Shown here piece by piece: positions 8,114-15,561 of a stretch of 26,693 nt of DNA (within the stretch, counting starts at the first letter, position 1; every line of letters begins with the position of its first letter). The position numbers and the translations under genes were made by a program. This DNA comes from VRUE01 sp036266075. Its GTDB lineage: Bacteria; Actinomycetota; Thermoleophilia; Solirubrobacterales; 70-9. The stretch spans positions 1 through 26,693 of the forward strand of contig DATANV010000028.1 in the NCBI GenBank assembly GCA_036266075.1, read 5' to 3'. The notes under the pieces are model-generated. The model made no database searches and was not told where the DNA came from. It saw nothing but the letters and a program-made list of their open reading frames with translations.

Positions 8114-8190
8114 TGGACGGACCGACCAGATACCGCTACAGTACCGAGGTCCAGACAACCTGTTCCCTTGATCTCGAAGGAAGGGGCGTA
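8114..8190 (+). promoter_or_regulatory. Candidate promoter and ribosome binding site of TetR F
   Basis: TGGACG at 8114-8119 and TACAGT at 8137-8142 are separated by 17 bp. TGTTCCCT at 8161-8168 lies in the leader. A purine-rich AAGGAAGGGG stretch ends about 4 nt before GTG 8191, so unlike its neighbours this gene has a leader and a good ribosome binding site. Confidence 0.4.
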
Positions 8191-8889
8191 GTGGGGAAAG
8201 AGGCCGCAACCAAGGTCCAGGCAGGGGCCGAGGGGGTCGGCTCGATCCGGAAAATTGAAACCTTTCCGCATGTGCCCACGCTCGAGCTCGTGGACTCACC
8301 GAAGCGCGAACAGATCCTGGCCGGGATGCTGGAGGAGGTCGGGTCGACCGGCTATGACGCGACGTCCATACGCACGGTTCTCGCCCGTACGGGCCTCTAC
8401 CGGCAGGCCTTCTACGACAACTTCGCCGACAAGGACGACTGCTATCTCGTTGCCTTCGCCGCGGGCGTCGGCCGGCTCGAAGCGCTGGCCGCGAACGCCG
8501 CCGCGAGCCAGGAGACATGGCGGGCGAAGCTGAGGGCGGGGCTGGGCGCCGTCCTCGACTTCCTCGATGCGGAGCCCGATGTCGGCAGAGCGTTGGTCGT
8601 CGAGGTGCACGCGGCGGGCCCGGAGGCGCTTGGGAGACGGGCCGAGGCGATGAAAAGAGCGGCCGATTTCATCGATTTGGCGCGGCTCGAATCGGGCGAC
8701 GCCGAGTCGCCCCCGCGGATCGCGCCGGAGGGCATCGTCGCCGGCATCCATGCCGTCGTCCACTCGCGCCTCTCGACCGGCGGGAGCGAGGGTTTCCGCG
8801 GGCTGCTGCCGGAGTTCATGTACTTCGCGGTGCTGCCCTACTTCGGGGCGGAGGCGGCCAGCGCCGAGATGCAGGCGGCTCGCGCGTAG
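8191..8889 (+). CDS. TetR/AcrR-family regulator F
   Basis: This is a TetR regulator of 232 residues from GTG 8191. The helix-turn-helix is at about 33-80 (REQILAGMLEEVGSTGYDATS, IRTVLARTGLYRQAFYDNF, DKDDCYL). The C-terminal domain ends LLPEFMYFAVLPYFGAEAA, the cluster signature. The same frame stays open far upstream, but that part is antisense to regulator E and is not believed to be coding. The start is supported by a purine-rich ribosome binding site. It is divergent from E and convergent, with a 6-nt gap, with the nucleotide-sugar dehydrogenase. Its ATP-independent role would be ligand-responsive DNA binding; the ligand is unknown. Confidence 0.9.
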   Translation: MGKEAATKVQAGAEGVGSIRKIETFPHVPTLELVDSPKREQILAGMLEEVGSTGYDATSIRTVLARTGLYRQAFYDNFADKDDCYLVAFAAGVGRLEALAANAAASQETWRAKLRAGLGAVLDFLDAEPDVGRALVVEVHAAGPEALGRRAEAMKRAADFIDLARLESGDAESPPRIAPEGIVAGIHAVVHSRLSTGGSEGFRGLLPEFMYFAVLPYFGAEAASAEMQAARA

Positions 8890-8895
8890 GACTGA

Positions 8896-10143
8896 CTACA
8901 GGCGCACCAGGTTGGCTGCGTCGATGCTTCTGGTGATTCCGCGGAAGTCGATTACCTGGCCGGCGCTGGACACGACGGATTCGTAGTCGAGCTGGGGGTG
9001 GGCCGTGACGATGGCGGCGATGTCGGCGTCGCGGAGACCTTGGTCTAAGTCCACGGAGCTCAGATTGAACTCCGGGAGCTGCGGGACGTGGGGGTCGTGG
9101 TAGGTGACCTCGGCGCCGCGGTCCTGGAGGAGGCTGACGATCTCCAGGGCGGGGGACTCACGAACGTCGCCGACGCCGGGCTTGTAGGCGACGCCGAGGA
9201 CCAGGACGCTCGATCCCTTGACCGGCTTCTCGACCTCGTTGAGGGCGCGGGCGATGCGGTCGACGCAGTAGCCCGGCTGGGCGCGATTGATCTTGCCGGC
9301 CAACTCGACGAACTCTGGGTAGAAGTCGTGCTCCCGGGCCTTGAAGGCGAGATAGAAGGGATCGACCGGCAGGCAGTGGCCGCCCATGCCGGGGCCGGGA
9401 TCGAAGCGCATGAAGCCGAACGGCTTGGTGGCGGCTGCCTCGATCACCTCCCAGACGTCGATGCCGAGCCGGTCGCAGAGCTGCGACAGCTCGTTGACCA
9501 GGGCGATGTTGACCGAGCGGAAGATGTTCTCGAGCAGCTTCGCCAGCTCGGCTGCCTCGGGGCTGGAGAGGACCACGACCTGCTCGCAAACCGGCGAGTA
9601 CAGCTGGCGCGCTCGCTCGGCGCAGGCCTCGGTCAGCCCGCCGACCAGCTTCGGGGTGGTGGCGACGGTGAAGTCGGTGCGCCCAGGGTCGATCCGCTCC
9701 GGCGAGAAGGCGAGGTGGAAGTCGCGACCGCCGGCGAGGCCGGACTCCTCGAGCAGCGGCAGGAGCCGCTCGCGCGTGGTGCCGGGGTAGGTGGTCGACT
9801 CGAGCACGACGAGCTGGCCGGCGTGCAGCACCGGCGCCAGTGCCGTGGCGACCTCGGTCAGGTAGGTGAGGTCGGGCTCGCGCGAGCTGGTCAGCGGCGT
9901 CGGCACGCAGATCACCACCGCCTCGCAGGAGGCCAGGTCCCCGTAGTCGGAACTGGCGTGCAGGCGGCTGGCGAGCGGCGTCAGCTTCTCGGCGGGAATG
10001 TCCTCGACGTAGCTGCGGCCTTCGTTCAGCGCCGCCACGCGGGTCGCGTCGGACTCGATTCCGACCACCTCGTGCTCCGCCTCGGCAAAGGCTGCGGCAA
10101 GCGGTAGGCCGACGTAGCCAAGGCCGACGATCCCGATCTTCAT
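8896..10143 (-). CDS. UDP-sugar 6-dehydrogenase (UDP-GlcNAc/UDP-ManNAc dehydrogenase type)
   Basis: The 415-residue cytosolic enzyme would oxidise C6 of a UDP-sugar to a carboxylate with two NAD+, making a uronic acid precursor for surface polysaccharide. The NAD-binding motif GIVGLGYVGLPLA is at residues 4-16. The central domain has LAKLLENIFRSVNIALVNEL. The catalytic cysteine is Cys257 in GGHCLPVDPFYL, the form usual in WecC/WbpA-type enzymes rather than classic UDP-glucose dehydrogenase. The C-terminal domain has VLVLGVAYKPGVGDVRESPAL. ATG 10143 is chosen because it begins the Rossmann motif and follows TAGACT by 8 nt; the longer frame to 10236 is promoter. It lies within the TetR cluster, divergent from regulator G. 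The exact substrate is not certain. Confidence 0.92.
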   Translation of the reverse strand: MKIGIVGLGYVGLPLAAAFAEAEHEVVGIESDATRVAALNEGRSYVEDIPAEKLTPLASRLHASSDYGDLASCEAVVICVPTPLTSSREPDLTYLTEVATALAPVLHAGQLVVLESTTYPGTTRERLLPLLEESGLAGGRDFHLAFSPERIDPGRTDFTVATTPKLVGGLTEACAERARQLYSPVCEQVVVLSSPEAAELAKLLENIFRSVNIALVNELSQLCDRLGIDVWEVIEAAATKPFGFMRFDPGPGMGGHCLPVDPFYLAFKAREHDFYPEFVELAGKINRAQPGYCVDRIARALNEVEKPVKGSSVLVLGVAYKPGVGDVRESPALEIVSLLQDRGAEVTYHDPHVPQLPEFNLSSVDLDQGLRDADIAAIVTAHPQLDYESVVSSAGQVIDFRGITRSIDAANLVRL

Positions 10144-10208
10144 CGGCAGTGAGTCTAGGTGGCGGCGGGGTTGGACAGCTTGCGATCGGTTCCCTACATT
10201 GAGTTGCG
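10144..10208. promoter_or_regulatory. Divergent leaderless promoters for the dehydrogenase and TetR G
   Basis: Plus direction: TTGGAC at 10171-10176, an 18-bp spacer, TACATT at 10195-10200, then 8 nt to ATG 10209. Minus direction: TAGACT at 10157-10152, then 8 nt to ATG 10143. A GTTCCC core at 10189-10194 abuts the plus-strand -10, as a TetR operator might. This suggests regulator G controls itself and perhaps the dehydrogenase. Confidence 0.6.
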
Positions 10209-10874
10209 ATGGCTTCGCCATCCGCATCCAATCCACAACCTCAAGGGTTACCGCGAGCGTATGCGGTGCGCTCGGAACGGGAGCGGTTGTTGGAGGCGAT
10301 GGTGAGAGTGGCAGCGGCGAAGGGCTACGAGGCGACCACTGTCGCCGACGTCGTCGAGTACGCCGCGGTCTCGCGGGAGTCCTTCGACGAGATGTTCGAG
10401 GACAAGGCCGCCTGCTTCCTGGAGGCCTACGACGCGGTCTTCGACGTGCTCGTCGCCCACGTCGCCGCGGCCTTCGAGGCGGCCGCCGATGAGCCCTGGC
10501 CCGAGCAGATCGCCGCCGGCCTCGGGGCCCTGGTCGAGCTGCTCGCGGCGGAGGCCGACATCGCGCGGATGGCGATGATCGAGGTGACGGCGGCCGGCGA
10601 CGAGGCGCGGACCCGCTACCGCGCGGCGCTGGCCCGCTTCACGCCGTTCCTCGAGCAGGGCCGCACCTACTCCGGCCAGGGCGAGGCGCTGCCCGCCGAC
10701 ACCGCTCGCTTCGCCGTCGGCGGCGCCACCTCGATGATCTTCGACGAGGTCCGCGCCGGCCGCGGTCCCGAGCTGAAGCGGATCCTGCCCGACCTGGTCT
10801 TCGCCGTGCTGATGCCGTACCTGGGACCCGAGGCGGCCGAAGACGAGATGCGGCGGGTCACGCGGGAGGGCTGA
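10209..10874 (+). CDS. TetR/AcrR-family regulator G
   Basis: The 221-residue TetR protein has its helix-turn-helix at about 23-70 (RERLLEAMVRVAAAKGYEATT, VADVVEYAAVSRESFDEMF, DKAACFL). Its recognition helix (SRESFDEMF) is unusual in lacking the FYENF-type aromatic pair. The C-terminal domain ends ILPDLVFAVLMPYLGPEAA, the cluster signature. ATG 10209 follows TACATT by 8 nt. It is divergent from the dehydrogenase and convergent, with a 7-nt gap, with the enoyl-CoA hydratase. The neighbourhood makes both of these candidate targets, which is inference. Confidence 0.92.
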   Translation: MASPSASNPQPQGLPRAYAVRSERERLLEAMVRVAAAKGYEATTVADVVEYAAVSRESFDEMFEDKAACFLEAYDAVFDVLVAHVAAAFEAAADEPWPEQIAAGLGALVELLAAEADIARMAMIEVTAAGDEARTRYRAALARFTPFLEQGRTYSGQGEALPADTARFAVGGATSMIFDEVRAGRGPELKRILPDLVFAVLMPYLGPEAAEDEMRRVTREG

Positions 10875-10881
10875 GGCGGGC

Positions 10882-11646
10882 CTATACCCCCTCGCCGTGA
10901 CGGCCTTCTCCAGCTGAAAAGCGGGCGGCGCCGCGGACGGCGACGTCTAGGGTCTCGCGGCCGAGGCGGTGCTCCAGGGCGATGCCGTCGGCCAGGGGGA
11001 GGCCGAAGCCCTCGAGGGCGGCACGACGGTCGGCGAGCATCGTCTCCTGCGGGAAGGCGGCGATCCGCTCGGCCAGCTCCAGCGCCCGCTCAAGGTGGGC
11101 ACCGGGGGCGACGACCTCGTTGACCAGGCCGATCCGCAGCGCCTCGTCGGCGTCCACCGGCCGGCCAGTGAGGATCAGCTCGAGCGCCCGGCCCATGCCG
11201 ATCGTGCGCGGCAGGCGCTGGGTCCCACCGTCGACCAGCGGCACCCCCCAGCGGCGCTCGAAGAGGCCAAAGGTGGAGCCGGGGGTGGCGATCCGCAGGT
11301 CGCACCAGAGCGCCAGCTCGACCCCGCCGGCGAGGCACCAGCCGTCGACTGCGGCGATCGCCGGCTTGGCCGGGGTGAGGCGGCTCGGCCCCATCGGCCC
11401 GTCGGCGTGGTCGACTTCGAGGTCCATCGCCTTGAGGTCGGCGCCGGCGCAGAAGGCCTCGCCGCCGGCACCGGTGAGGATCAGCACGCGCGCCCCCTCG
11501 TCGGCCTCGAAGTCCCGCAGGCCCGCGCGGAAAAGGTCAGCGGTCGCCCGGTCGACGGCGTTGCGGCGCTGCGGACGGTCGATCGTCAGAACCGCCGCGG
11601 CGCCAACTCGCTCGTAGCGAAGCTCTTCCCCCATTCCGCGACGCAT
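10882..11646 (-). CDS. Enoyl-CoA hydratase/isomerase (crotonase family)
   Basis: Started at ATG 11646 the protein has 254 residues, normal for the family. The oxyanion-hole segment is FCAGADL (about 65-71), the second conserved block is WCLAGGVELALWCDLRIAT with Glu110, and FGLFERRWGVPLVDGGTQRLPR carries Glu130. These two glutamates match the catalytic pair of enoyl-CoA hydratase, so water addition to trans-2-enoyl-CoA is likely. Possible starts are GTG 11688, ATG 11646 and ATG 11634; the conserved fold begins at about GEELRYERV, so 11646 or 11634 is favoured. It is divergent from the patatin-like gene and convergent with TetR G. The acyl chain preference cannot be read from sequence. Confidence 0.88.
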   Translation of the reverse strand: MRRGMGEELRYERVGAAAVLTIDRPQRRNAVDRATADLFRAGLRDFEADEGARVLILTGAGGEAFCAGADLKAMDLEVDHADGPMGPSRLTPAKPAIAAVDGWCLAGGVELALWCDLRIATPGSTFGLFERRWGVPLVDGGTQRLPRTIGMGRALELILTGRPVDADEALRIGLVNEVVAPGAHLERALELAERIAAFPQETMLADRRAALEGFGLPLADGIALEHRLGRETLDVAVRGAARFSAGEGRHGEGV

Positions 11647-11699
11647 CCTCGCACGGTTCGCGGCGACGCGAATGGTGGAGATTTTCACACCTATAGTCG

Positions 11700-11736
11700 T
11701 TGACTAAACACACACACCCGTTTAGTTTTCCCGCCG
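11700..11736 (+). promoter_or_regulatory. Strong leaderless promoter with overlapping palindromic operator
   Basis: TTGACT at 11700-11705 and TAGTTT at 11723-11728 are separated by 17 bp, and the -10 ends 8 nt before GTG 11737. The inverted repeat ACTAAAC (11703-11709) and GTTTAGT (11720-11726), with a 10-nt centre, overlaps both boxes. A repressor bound there would block RNA polymerase. Confidence 0.65.
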
Positions 11737-13659
11737 GTGAACGGTGCGGCGCCCACCTTCGGCCTGAGGCGCGGAACGGTTCTCTGCGTCGCGGGCGGGG
11801 GCTACCGGGCGGCGATGTTCCACCTCGGCGCGCTGACGCGGCTGAACGAGCTCGGCCTGCTCGCTGGGACGGAGACGATCTGCGCCGTCTCCGGCGCCAG
11901 CATCCTCGCCTCCCTGCTGGCGACCAGAGTGCCGTGGCCGCTGCAGGGCGCCTACCGGGAATGGCCCGAGCAGGTCGCCGAGCCGCTGCGCGAGATCTGC
12001 GCCCGCCGCGGGCGACGGGTGCGGCTGCGCCCGAGCGGCGATGCCGCCCACGCCGAGCGCTACGCGCGGGAGCTCGCGGGCTGTGAGGGGGGGCTGCCCG
12101 AGTGGCCGCGCATCGTCTTCGGGGCGGCGGGTCTGGAGCTGGGTCAGATGGCTGGCCGAGAGAGTGGCGAACGAGAGCCCGGCGTGCGCTGGGAGCTCGG
12201 CCCTCTGGGCCGGGCGAGCCGGCAGGCGGATCCTCTCGCCGTCGCGGTCGCCGCCATTGCGGAGGACCTCTCGCCGCTCACCGCGGAGGAGCGGGAAGCC
12301 CTCGAGAACCACGGCTACCGCCTGGCTGACGCTGCGCTGCGGCGTGGTGCGGCGCCGGCCGCGCTCGAGCCGCAGCCGCCGCTGCCACCCCACCCGCACT
12401 GGCGCGGCGAACGGCGGGTTGGTGGACAGGAGCGGCGCGGGACGAGACGGCTCGTCCGCCTGGGCCGGAGGCGGAGCGCTCCAACCGCCCGCACCCTGCC
12501 CGGAGGCAGCGAGGCAGCGGAGCTCCTGCTCCGCCACCGGCCGTTCGTCAAGTACGACTCGTTGGAGTGCTACCGGCCGGAATCGGTCGCCACCATCGCC
12601 GAGCTGGCGGTCGGCTCACGCTGCAACACCCTGCACCGGGCCAACGGCGAACTGCTCGCCTCGGTGCTGCCGGTGGAGGGCGCGGCGAGACTCGACCTCG
12701 ACTATCTCGGCGCCCCCACCTACGCCGACGGGCGACCGGCGCAGGAGGACGACTACCTTGACGAGGCGGGTGGCTCGCACGCGGACGACGCGCTCGCCGC
12801 TCGCCAGCGCGCGGGCCGCGACGAGGTCGTTTACGGACGCGCGACCTGGAGCCGCGAGCGACTCTGGTTGCAGTACTGGTTCTTCTACTACTACAACGAC
12901 AAGGGGTTCCTGCAGGCGGGGCGGCACGAGGGTGACTGGGAGACGATGCAGTTGCGGATCGGCGTCGACGGGATCCCCGACGCAGTCGTCTACGGCCAGC
13001 ACGCCGGCGGCAAGCGGTGCGCCTGGGAGGAGGCGGAGCGGCAGCGCGGTGAGGAGGGTGCGGAGGCGCCCATCGTGTATTGCGCGCGCGGCTCCCACGC
13101 TTCGCTGGCGCAGCCGGGGACGCATCCGGCGCCAATCGCCCCGGACCACAACGACGGGCTCGGACCGCAGTCGAGGCCGCGGCTGATCGAGATCGGAGAG
13201 GACGCGCCCGGTTGGGTGCGCTGGCCTGGACGCTGGGGCTCGACGCGGCGCCGCGAGGCCTTCGAGTGCGACAGCCCGCGCGGGCCGGCGCACCGGCCGC
13301 ACTGGCGAGACCCCGCCGAGCTTCACGCGGACGCGTGCCCGACGACCGAGGCGCAGCGCTGGCAGGAGCCGCCCCCGCCGACTCCGCGCTTCGAGGCCCG
13401 ACGCGAAGGCAACCACGCGGTCCTCGTCTATTCCTTCGGCGAGACGGCCGGGGCGTCGGCGCCCGCGCGCATCGTCGCTGCGGGCGTCGCCGGCGGCAAC
13501 GATGCGGTGGGCGTCGTCCACTCATTCGGCCTCGATGGGCGGGTGGGGGCCTGTGCCCTGCCGGTCCCGGCCGGCGCGGCGGTACAGGCGATTCGCGCCT
13601 GCGTCGTCTCCGAGCTGGGAGCTCCCGGGCCGACCCTCACGGTGCCGCTCACGGCGTGA
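11737..13659 (+). CDS. Patatin-like/VPS62-like chimeric protein
   Basis: The protein has 640 residues. Residues 14-60 match the start of bacterial patatin-like phospholipases: GGGYRAAMFHLGALTRLNELGLL (oxyanion loop at 20-25), then VSGAS, where Ser55 would be the nucleophile. LPEWPRIVFGAAGLELG and NHGYRLADAAL (191-201) match later parts of the patatin fold. The stretch between them is short and no DGG/DGA motif for the catalytic Asp is visible, so activity is doubtful. A Pro/Arg-rich linker (about 202-265) leads to a domain with LWLQYWFFYYYNDKGF, HEGDWE (397-402) and ARGSHASLA (His454), the hallmarks of VPS62-like proteins. Residues 500-640 are not recognised. GTG 11737 is supported by the promoter 8 nt upstream. 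Secretion is not indicated, as no signal peptide is seen. Confidence 0.75.
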   Translation: MNGAAPTFGLRRGTVLCVAGGGYRAAMFHLGALTRLNELGLLAGTETICAVSGASILASLLATRVPWPLQGAYREWPEQVAEPLREICARRGRRVRLRPSGDAAHAERYARELAGCEGGLPEWPRIVFGAAGLELGQMAGRESGEREPGVRWELGPLGRASRQADPLAVAVAAIAEDLSPLTAEEREALENHGYRLADAALRRGAAPAALEPQPPLPPHPHWRGERRVGGQERRGTRRLVRLGRRRSAPTARTLPGGSEAAELLLRHRPFVKYDSLECYRPESVATIAELAVGSRCNTLHRANGELLASVLPVEGAARLDLDYLGAPTYADGRPAQEDDYLDEAGGSHADDALAARQRAGRDEVVYGRATWSRERLWLQYWFFYYYNDKGFLQAGRHEGDWETMQLRIGVDGIPDAVVYGQHAGGKRCAWEEAERQRGEEGAEAPIVYCARGSHASLAQPGTHPAPIAPDHNDGLGPQSRPRLIEIGEDAPGWVRWPGRWGSTRRREAFECDSPRGPAHRPHWRDPAELHADACPTTEAQRWQEPPPPTPRFEARREGNHAVLVYSFGETAGASAPARIVAAGVAGGNDAVGVVHSFGLDGRVGACALPVPAGAAVQAIRACVVSELGAPGPTLTVPLTA

Positions 13660-13729
13660 GCCGGGCTGTGTCCGTCGGCGGCTATTACGGTCGGGGGATG
13701 AGTGGATCGCCGCGGGGCATCGGCGTAGC

Positions 13730-13741
13730 TACGCTCTGCGG
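13730..13741 (+). promoter_or_regulatory. -10 box of metF, leaderless
   Basis: TACGCT at 13730-13735 ends 6 nt before ATG 13742 and there is no Shine-Dalgarno site. No good -35 is seen. Confidence 0.4.
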
Positions 13742-14674
13742 ATGCGCATCGACGACATCCTCGCTGCAAAGCGGCCGGTCTTCTCGGTCGAGTTCTTCCC
13801 GCCCAAGAGCGAGGAGGCCAGGGGGCAGCTCTTTGCGACGGCGCGCGCCCTGCGCGAGCTGGAGCCCGACTTCGTCTCTGTCACCTACGGCGCGGGAGGC
13901 TCGACCCGCGAGGGCACGGTCGAGATAACGCGGACTCTGAGGGAGGACCTCGGCTTCGAGACGATGGCCCACCTGAGCTGCGTTGGCGAGACCACCGAGG
14001 GGCTCTCGACGACGCTCGATCGGATCGCGGCGGCGGGGATCGAGAATGTCTTCGCTCTGCGCGGCGATCCGCCTCGCGGGCAAGCCGACTTCGTGCAGCC
14101 CGAGGGCGGCCTGGGCAGCGCCGCCGAGCTGGCCGCCTTCATCGCCGCCGACTGGGACTTCACGATCGGCGGCGCCTGCTTCCCCGAGGTGCATCCGGAG
14201 GCGCCCGACCTGGAGACCGACCTCGCCTACCTGCGCTCCAAGGTCGAAGCCGGCGCCTCCTTTCTCATCACCCAGCTCTTCTTCGACAACAGCGTCTATT
14301 TCGATTTCGTCGCGGCGGCGCGCGAAGCCGGCATCGAGGTTCCGATCCTCGCCGGCGTGATCCCGGTTGCCGGCTTCGCCCAGACGAAGCGCATCTGCGA
14401 GCTCTGCGACGCCTCGATCCCCCCGCGGTTGGAGGCTGCCTTCCGTGCGGCGGAGGGCGACGAGCAGGCGGAGTTCGAGCTGGGCGTCGCTTTTGCAGCG
14501 CAGCAGTGTGCGGAGCTGCTGATCGCCGGCGCCCCTGGAATCCACTTCTACGCCCTCAACCGGGCGCCGGCGACGCGGGCGGTGCTCGCCGCCCTGCAGG
14601 CGTCGCGGCCTTGGGAGCGCACACGCGGACCGGCCCTCGGGACTCCCGCCGATCCGGCCGGAAGCGCGAATTAA
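13742..14674 (+). CDS. metF: Methylenetetrahydrofolate reductase
   Basis: The 310-residue flavoenzyme reduces 5,10-methylene-THF to 5-methyl-THF for methionine synthesis and acts in the cytosol as a TIM barrel. Visible family motifs are FSVEFFPPKSEEA near the N-terminus (Glu17 is the likely catalytic acid), SVTYGAGGSTREGT, AHLSCVG, ALRGDPPRG (107-113, flavin and folate binding), ITQLFFDNSVYFDF and GVIPVAGFAQ, and a C-terminal GIHFYALNRAPATR. The length fits the short bacterial MetF without the eukaryotic regulatory domain. ATG 13742 is chosen because the motif-bearing part begins there and TACGCT lies 6 nt upstream; the longer frame to 13502 overlaps the patatin-like gene. The hydrolase gene starts 16 nt after its stop. 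Confidence 0.96.
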   Translation: MRIDDILAAKRPVFSVEFFPPKSEEARGQLFATARALRELEPDFVSVTYGAGGSTREGTVEITRTLREDLGFETMAHLSCVGETTEGLSTTLDRIAAAGIENVFALRGDPPRGQADFVQPEGGLGSAAELAAFIAADWDFTIGGACFPEVHPEAPDLETDLAYLRSKVEAGASFLITQLFFDNSVYFDFVAAAREAGIEVPILAGVIPVAGFAQTKRICELCDASIPPRLEAAFRAAEGDEQAEFELGVAFAAQQCAELLIAGAPGIHFYALNRAPATRAVLAALQASRPWERTRGPALGTPADPAGSAN

Positions 14675-14675
14675 T

Positions 14676-14690
14676 TAGACTGATGCCGAA
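14676..14690 (+). promoter_or_regulatory. Candidate -10 box before the alpha/beta hydrolase
   Basis: TAGACT at 14676-14681, beginning 2 nt after the metF stop, ends 9 nt before ATG 14691. The same hexamer serves the dehydrogenase at 10157-10152. No clear -35 is visible, so read-through from metF may also drive the gene. Confidence 0.35.
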
Positions 14691-15557
14691 ATGCCGGAGC
14701 TGACCTACCAGGGGCACCGCATCGGCTTCGACGAATACGGCGCGGGTGAGCGGCCGATCGTCCTCATCCACGGGCTGCTGATGAACCGCCGCATGTTCGA
14801 GCGGCTGGGCCCAGCGCTGGCCGAGCACGGCAACCGGGTGATCTGCGTCGACCTGCTCGGCCACGGGCGCTCCGACCAGCCCGAGGACCTGCGTCTCTAC
14901 TCGATGCCGCTCTTCGCCGCGCAGGTGGTCGCCCTGCTCGACCACCTCGAGCTGCAGACGGCGGTGGTCGGGGGCACCTCGCTCGGCGCCAACGTCGCGC
15001 TGGAGCTGGCGGTCCATTACCCGGATCGCGCCGAGGCCCTCTTCGTCGAGATGCCGGTGCTCGACAACGCGCTCGCCGCGGTGGCGGCGATCTTCGCCCC
15101 CGTGCTGCTCGGCCTGCGCGTCGGTCGGCCCGCCTTCGAGCTGACCTCGCGGCTCAGCTCGATCGTCCCGCGCAGCACCCTCCTGCTCGACATCGGCCTC
15201 GACTGGCTGCGGCGCCGGCCGGGGCCCTCGATCGCCGTCCTCGAGGGGCTGCTGCTCGGCGAGACCGCGCCCGGCCGCGAGCAACGGCGCGGAATCGCGC
15301 AGCCGACGCTCGTCGTCGGCCATCCCCGCGACCCGCTGCACCCTTTCAGCGACTCGGGAATGCTGATCGAGGAGCTGCGTGGCGCGCGCCTGGTCGAGGC
15401 CGACTCGATCCTCGAGTGGCGGGTCGCGCCGGACCGACTGACCGGCGAGCTGGCGCTCTTCCTCGAAGAGGTCTGGGGCCCACGCCCAGCGCTGAAAGCG
15501 GTAGGTTCCGCGAGCAACGGCAACGGGCACCCGGAGGGTGCCTCACTGGGGAGCTGA
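14691..15557 (+). CDS. Alpha/beta-hydrolase fold protein with unclear catalytic histidine
   Basis: The 288-residue protein has the fold's hallmarks: IVLIHGLLMNRRMF (oxyanion HG at 27-28), VICVDLLGHGRSDQP, and the nucleophile elbow GGTSLGAN with Ser97. Asp214 in VGHPRDPLHP is at the usual acid position. At the position where the catalytic His normally sits, before the last helix, the sequence is EADSILEWRVAPDRL and has no His. It may therefore use another residue or be inactive. The family includes esterases, epoxide hydrolases and C-C bond hydrolases, and the substrate is not evident. A long hydrophobic cap region (about 127-175) suggests a lipophilic substrate or membrane contact. The DUF3105 gene begins 4 nt after its stop, so the two are likely cotranscribed. 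Confidence 0.85.
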   Translation: MPELTYQGHRIGFDEYGAGERPIVLIHGLLMNRRMFERLGPALAEHGNRVICVDLLGHGRSDQPEDLRLYSMPLFAAQVVALLDHLELQTAVVGGTSLGANVALELAVHYPDRAEALFVEMPVLDNALAAVAAIFAPVLLGLRVGRPAFELTSRLSSIVPRSTLLLDIGLDWLRRRPGPSIAVLEGLLLGETAPGREQRRGIAQPTLVVGHPRDPLHPFSDSGMLIEELRGARLVEADSILEWRVAPDRLTGELALFLEEVWGPRPALKAVGSASNGNGHPEGASLGS

Positions 15558-15561
15558 GGGA

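Noticed and set aside
7369..8190. Plus-strand extension upstream of TetR F
   Set aside because: It is antisense to TetR E. The ribosome binding site before GTG 8191 and normal TetR length favour the short form.
12548..13525. Minus-strand frames of about 300 codons opposite the patatin/VPS62 gene
   Set aside because: Their translations are Arg/Ala/Pro-rich with no family motif, while the plus strand carries clear patatin and VPS62 motifs.
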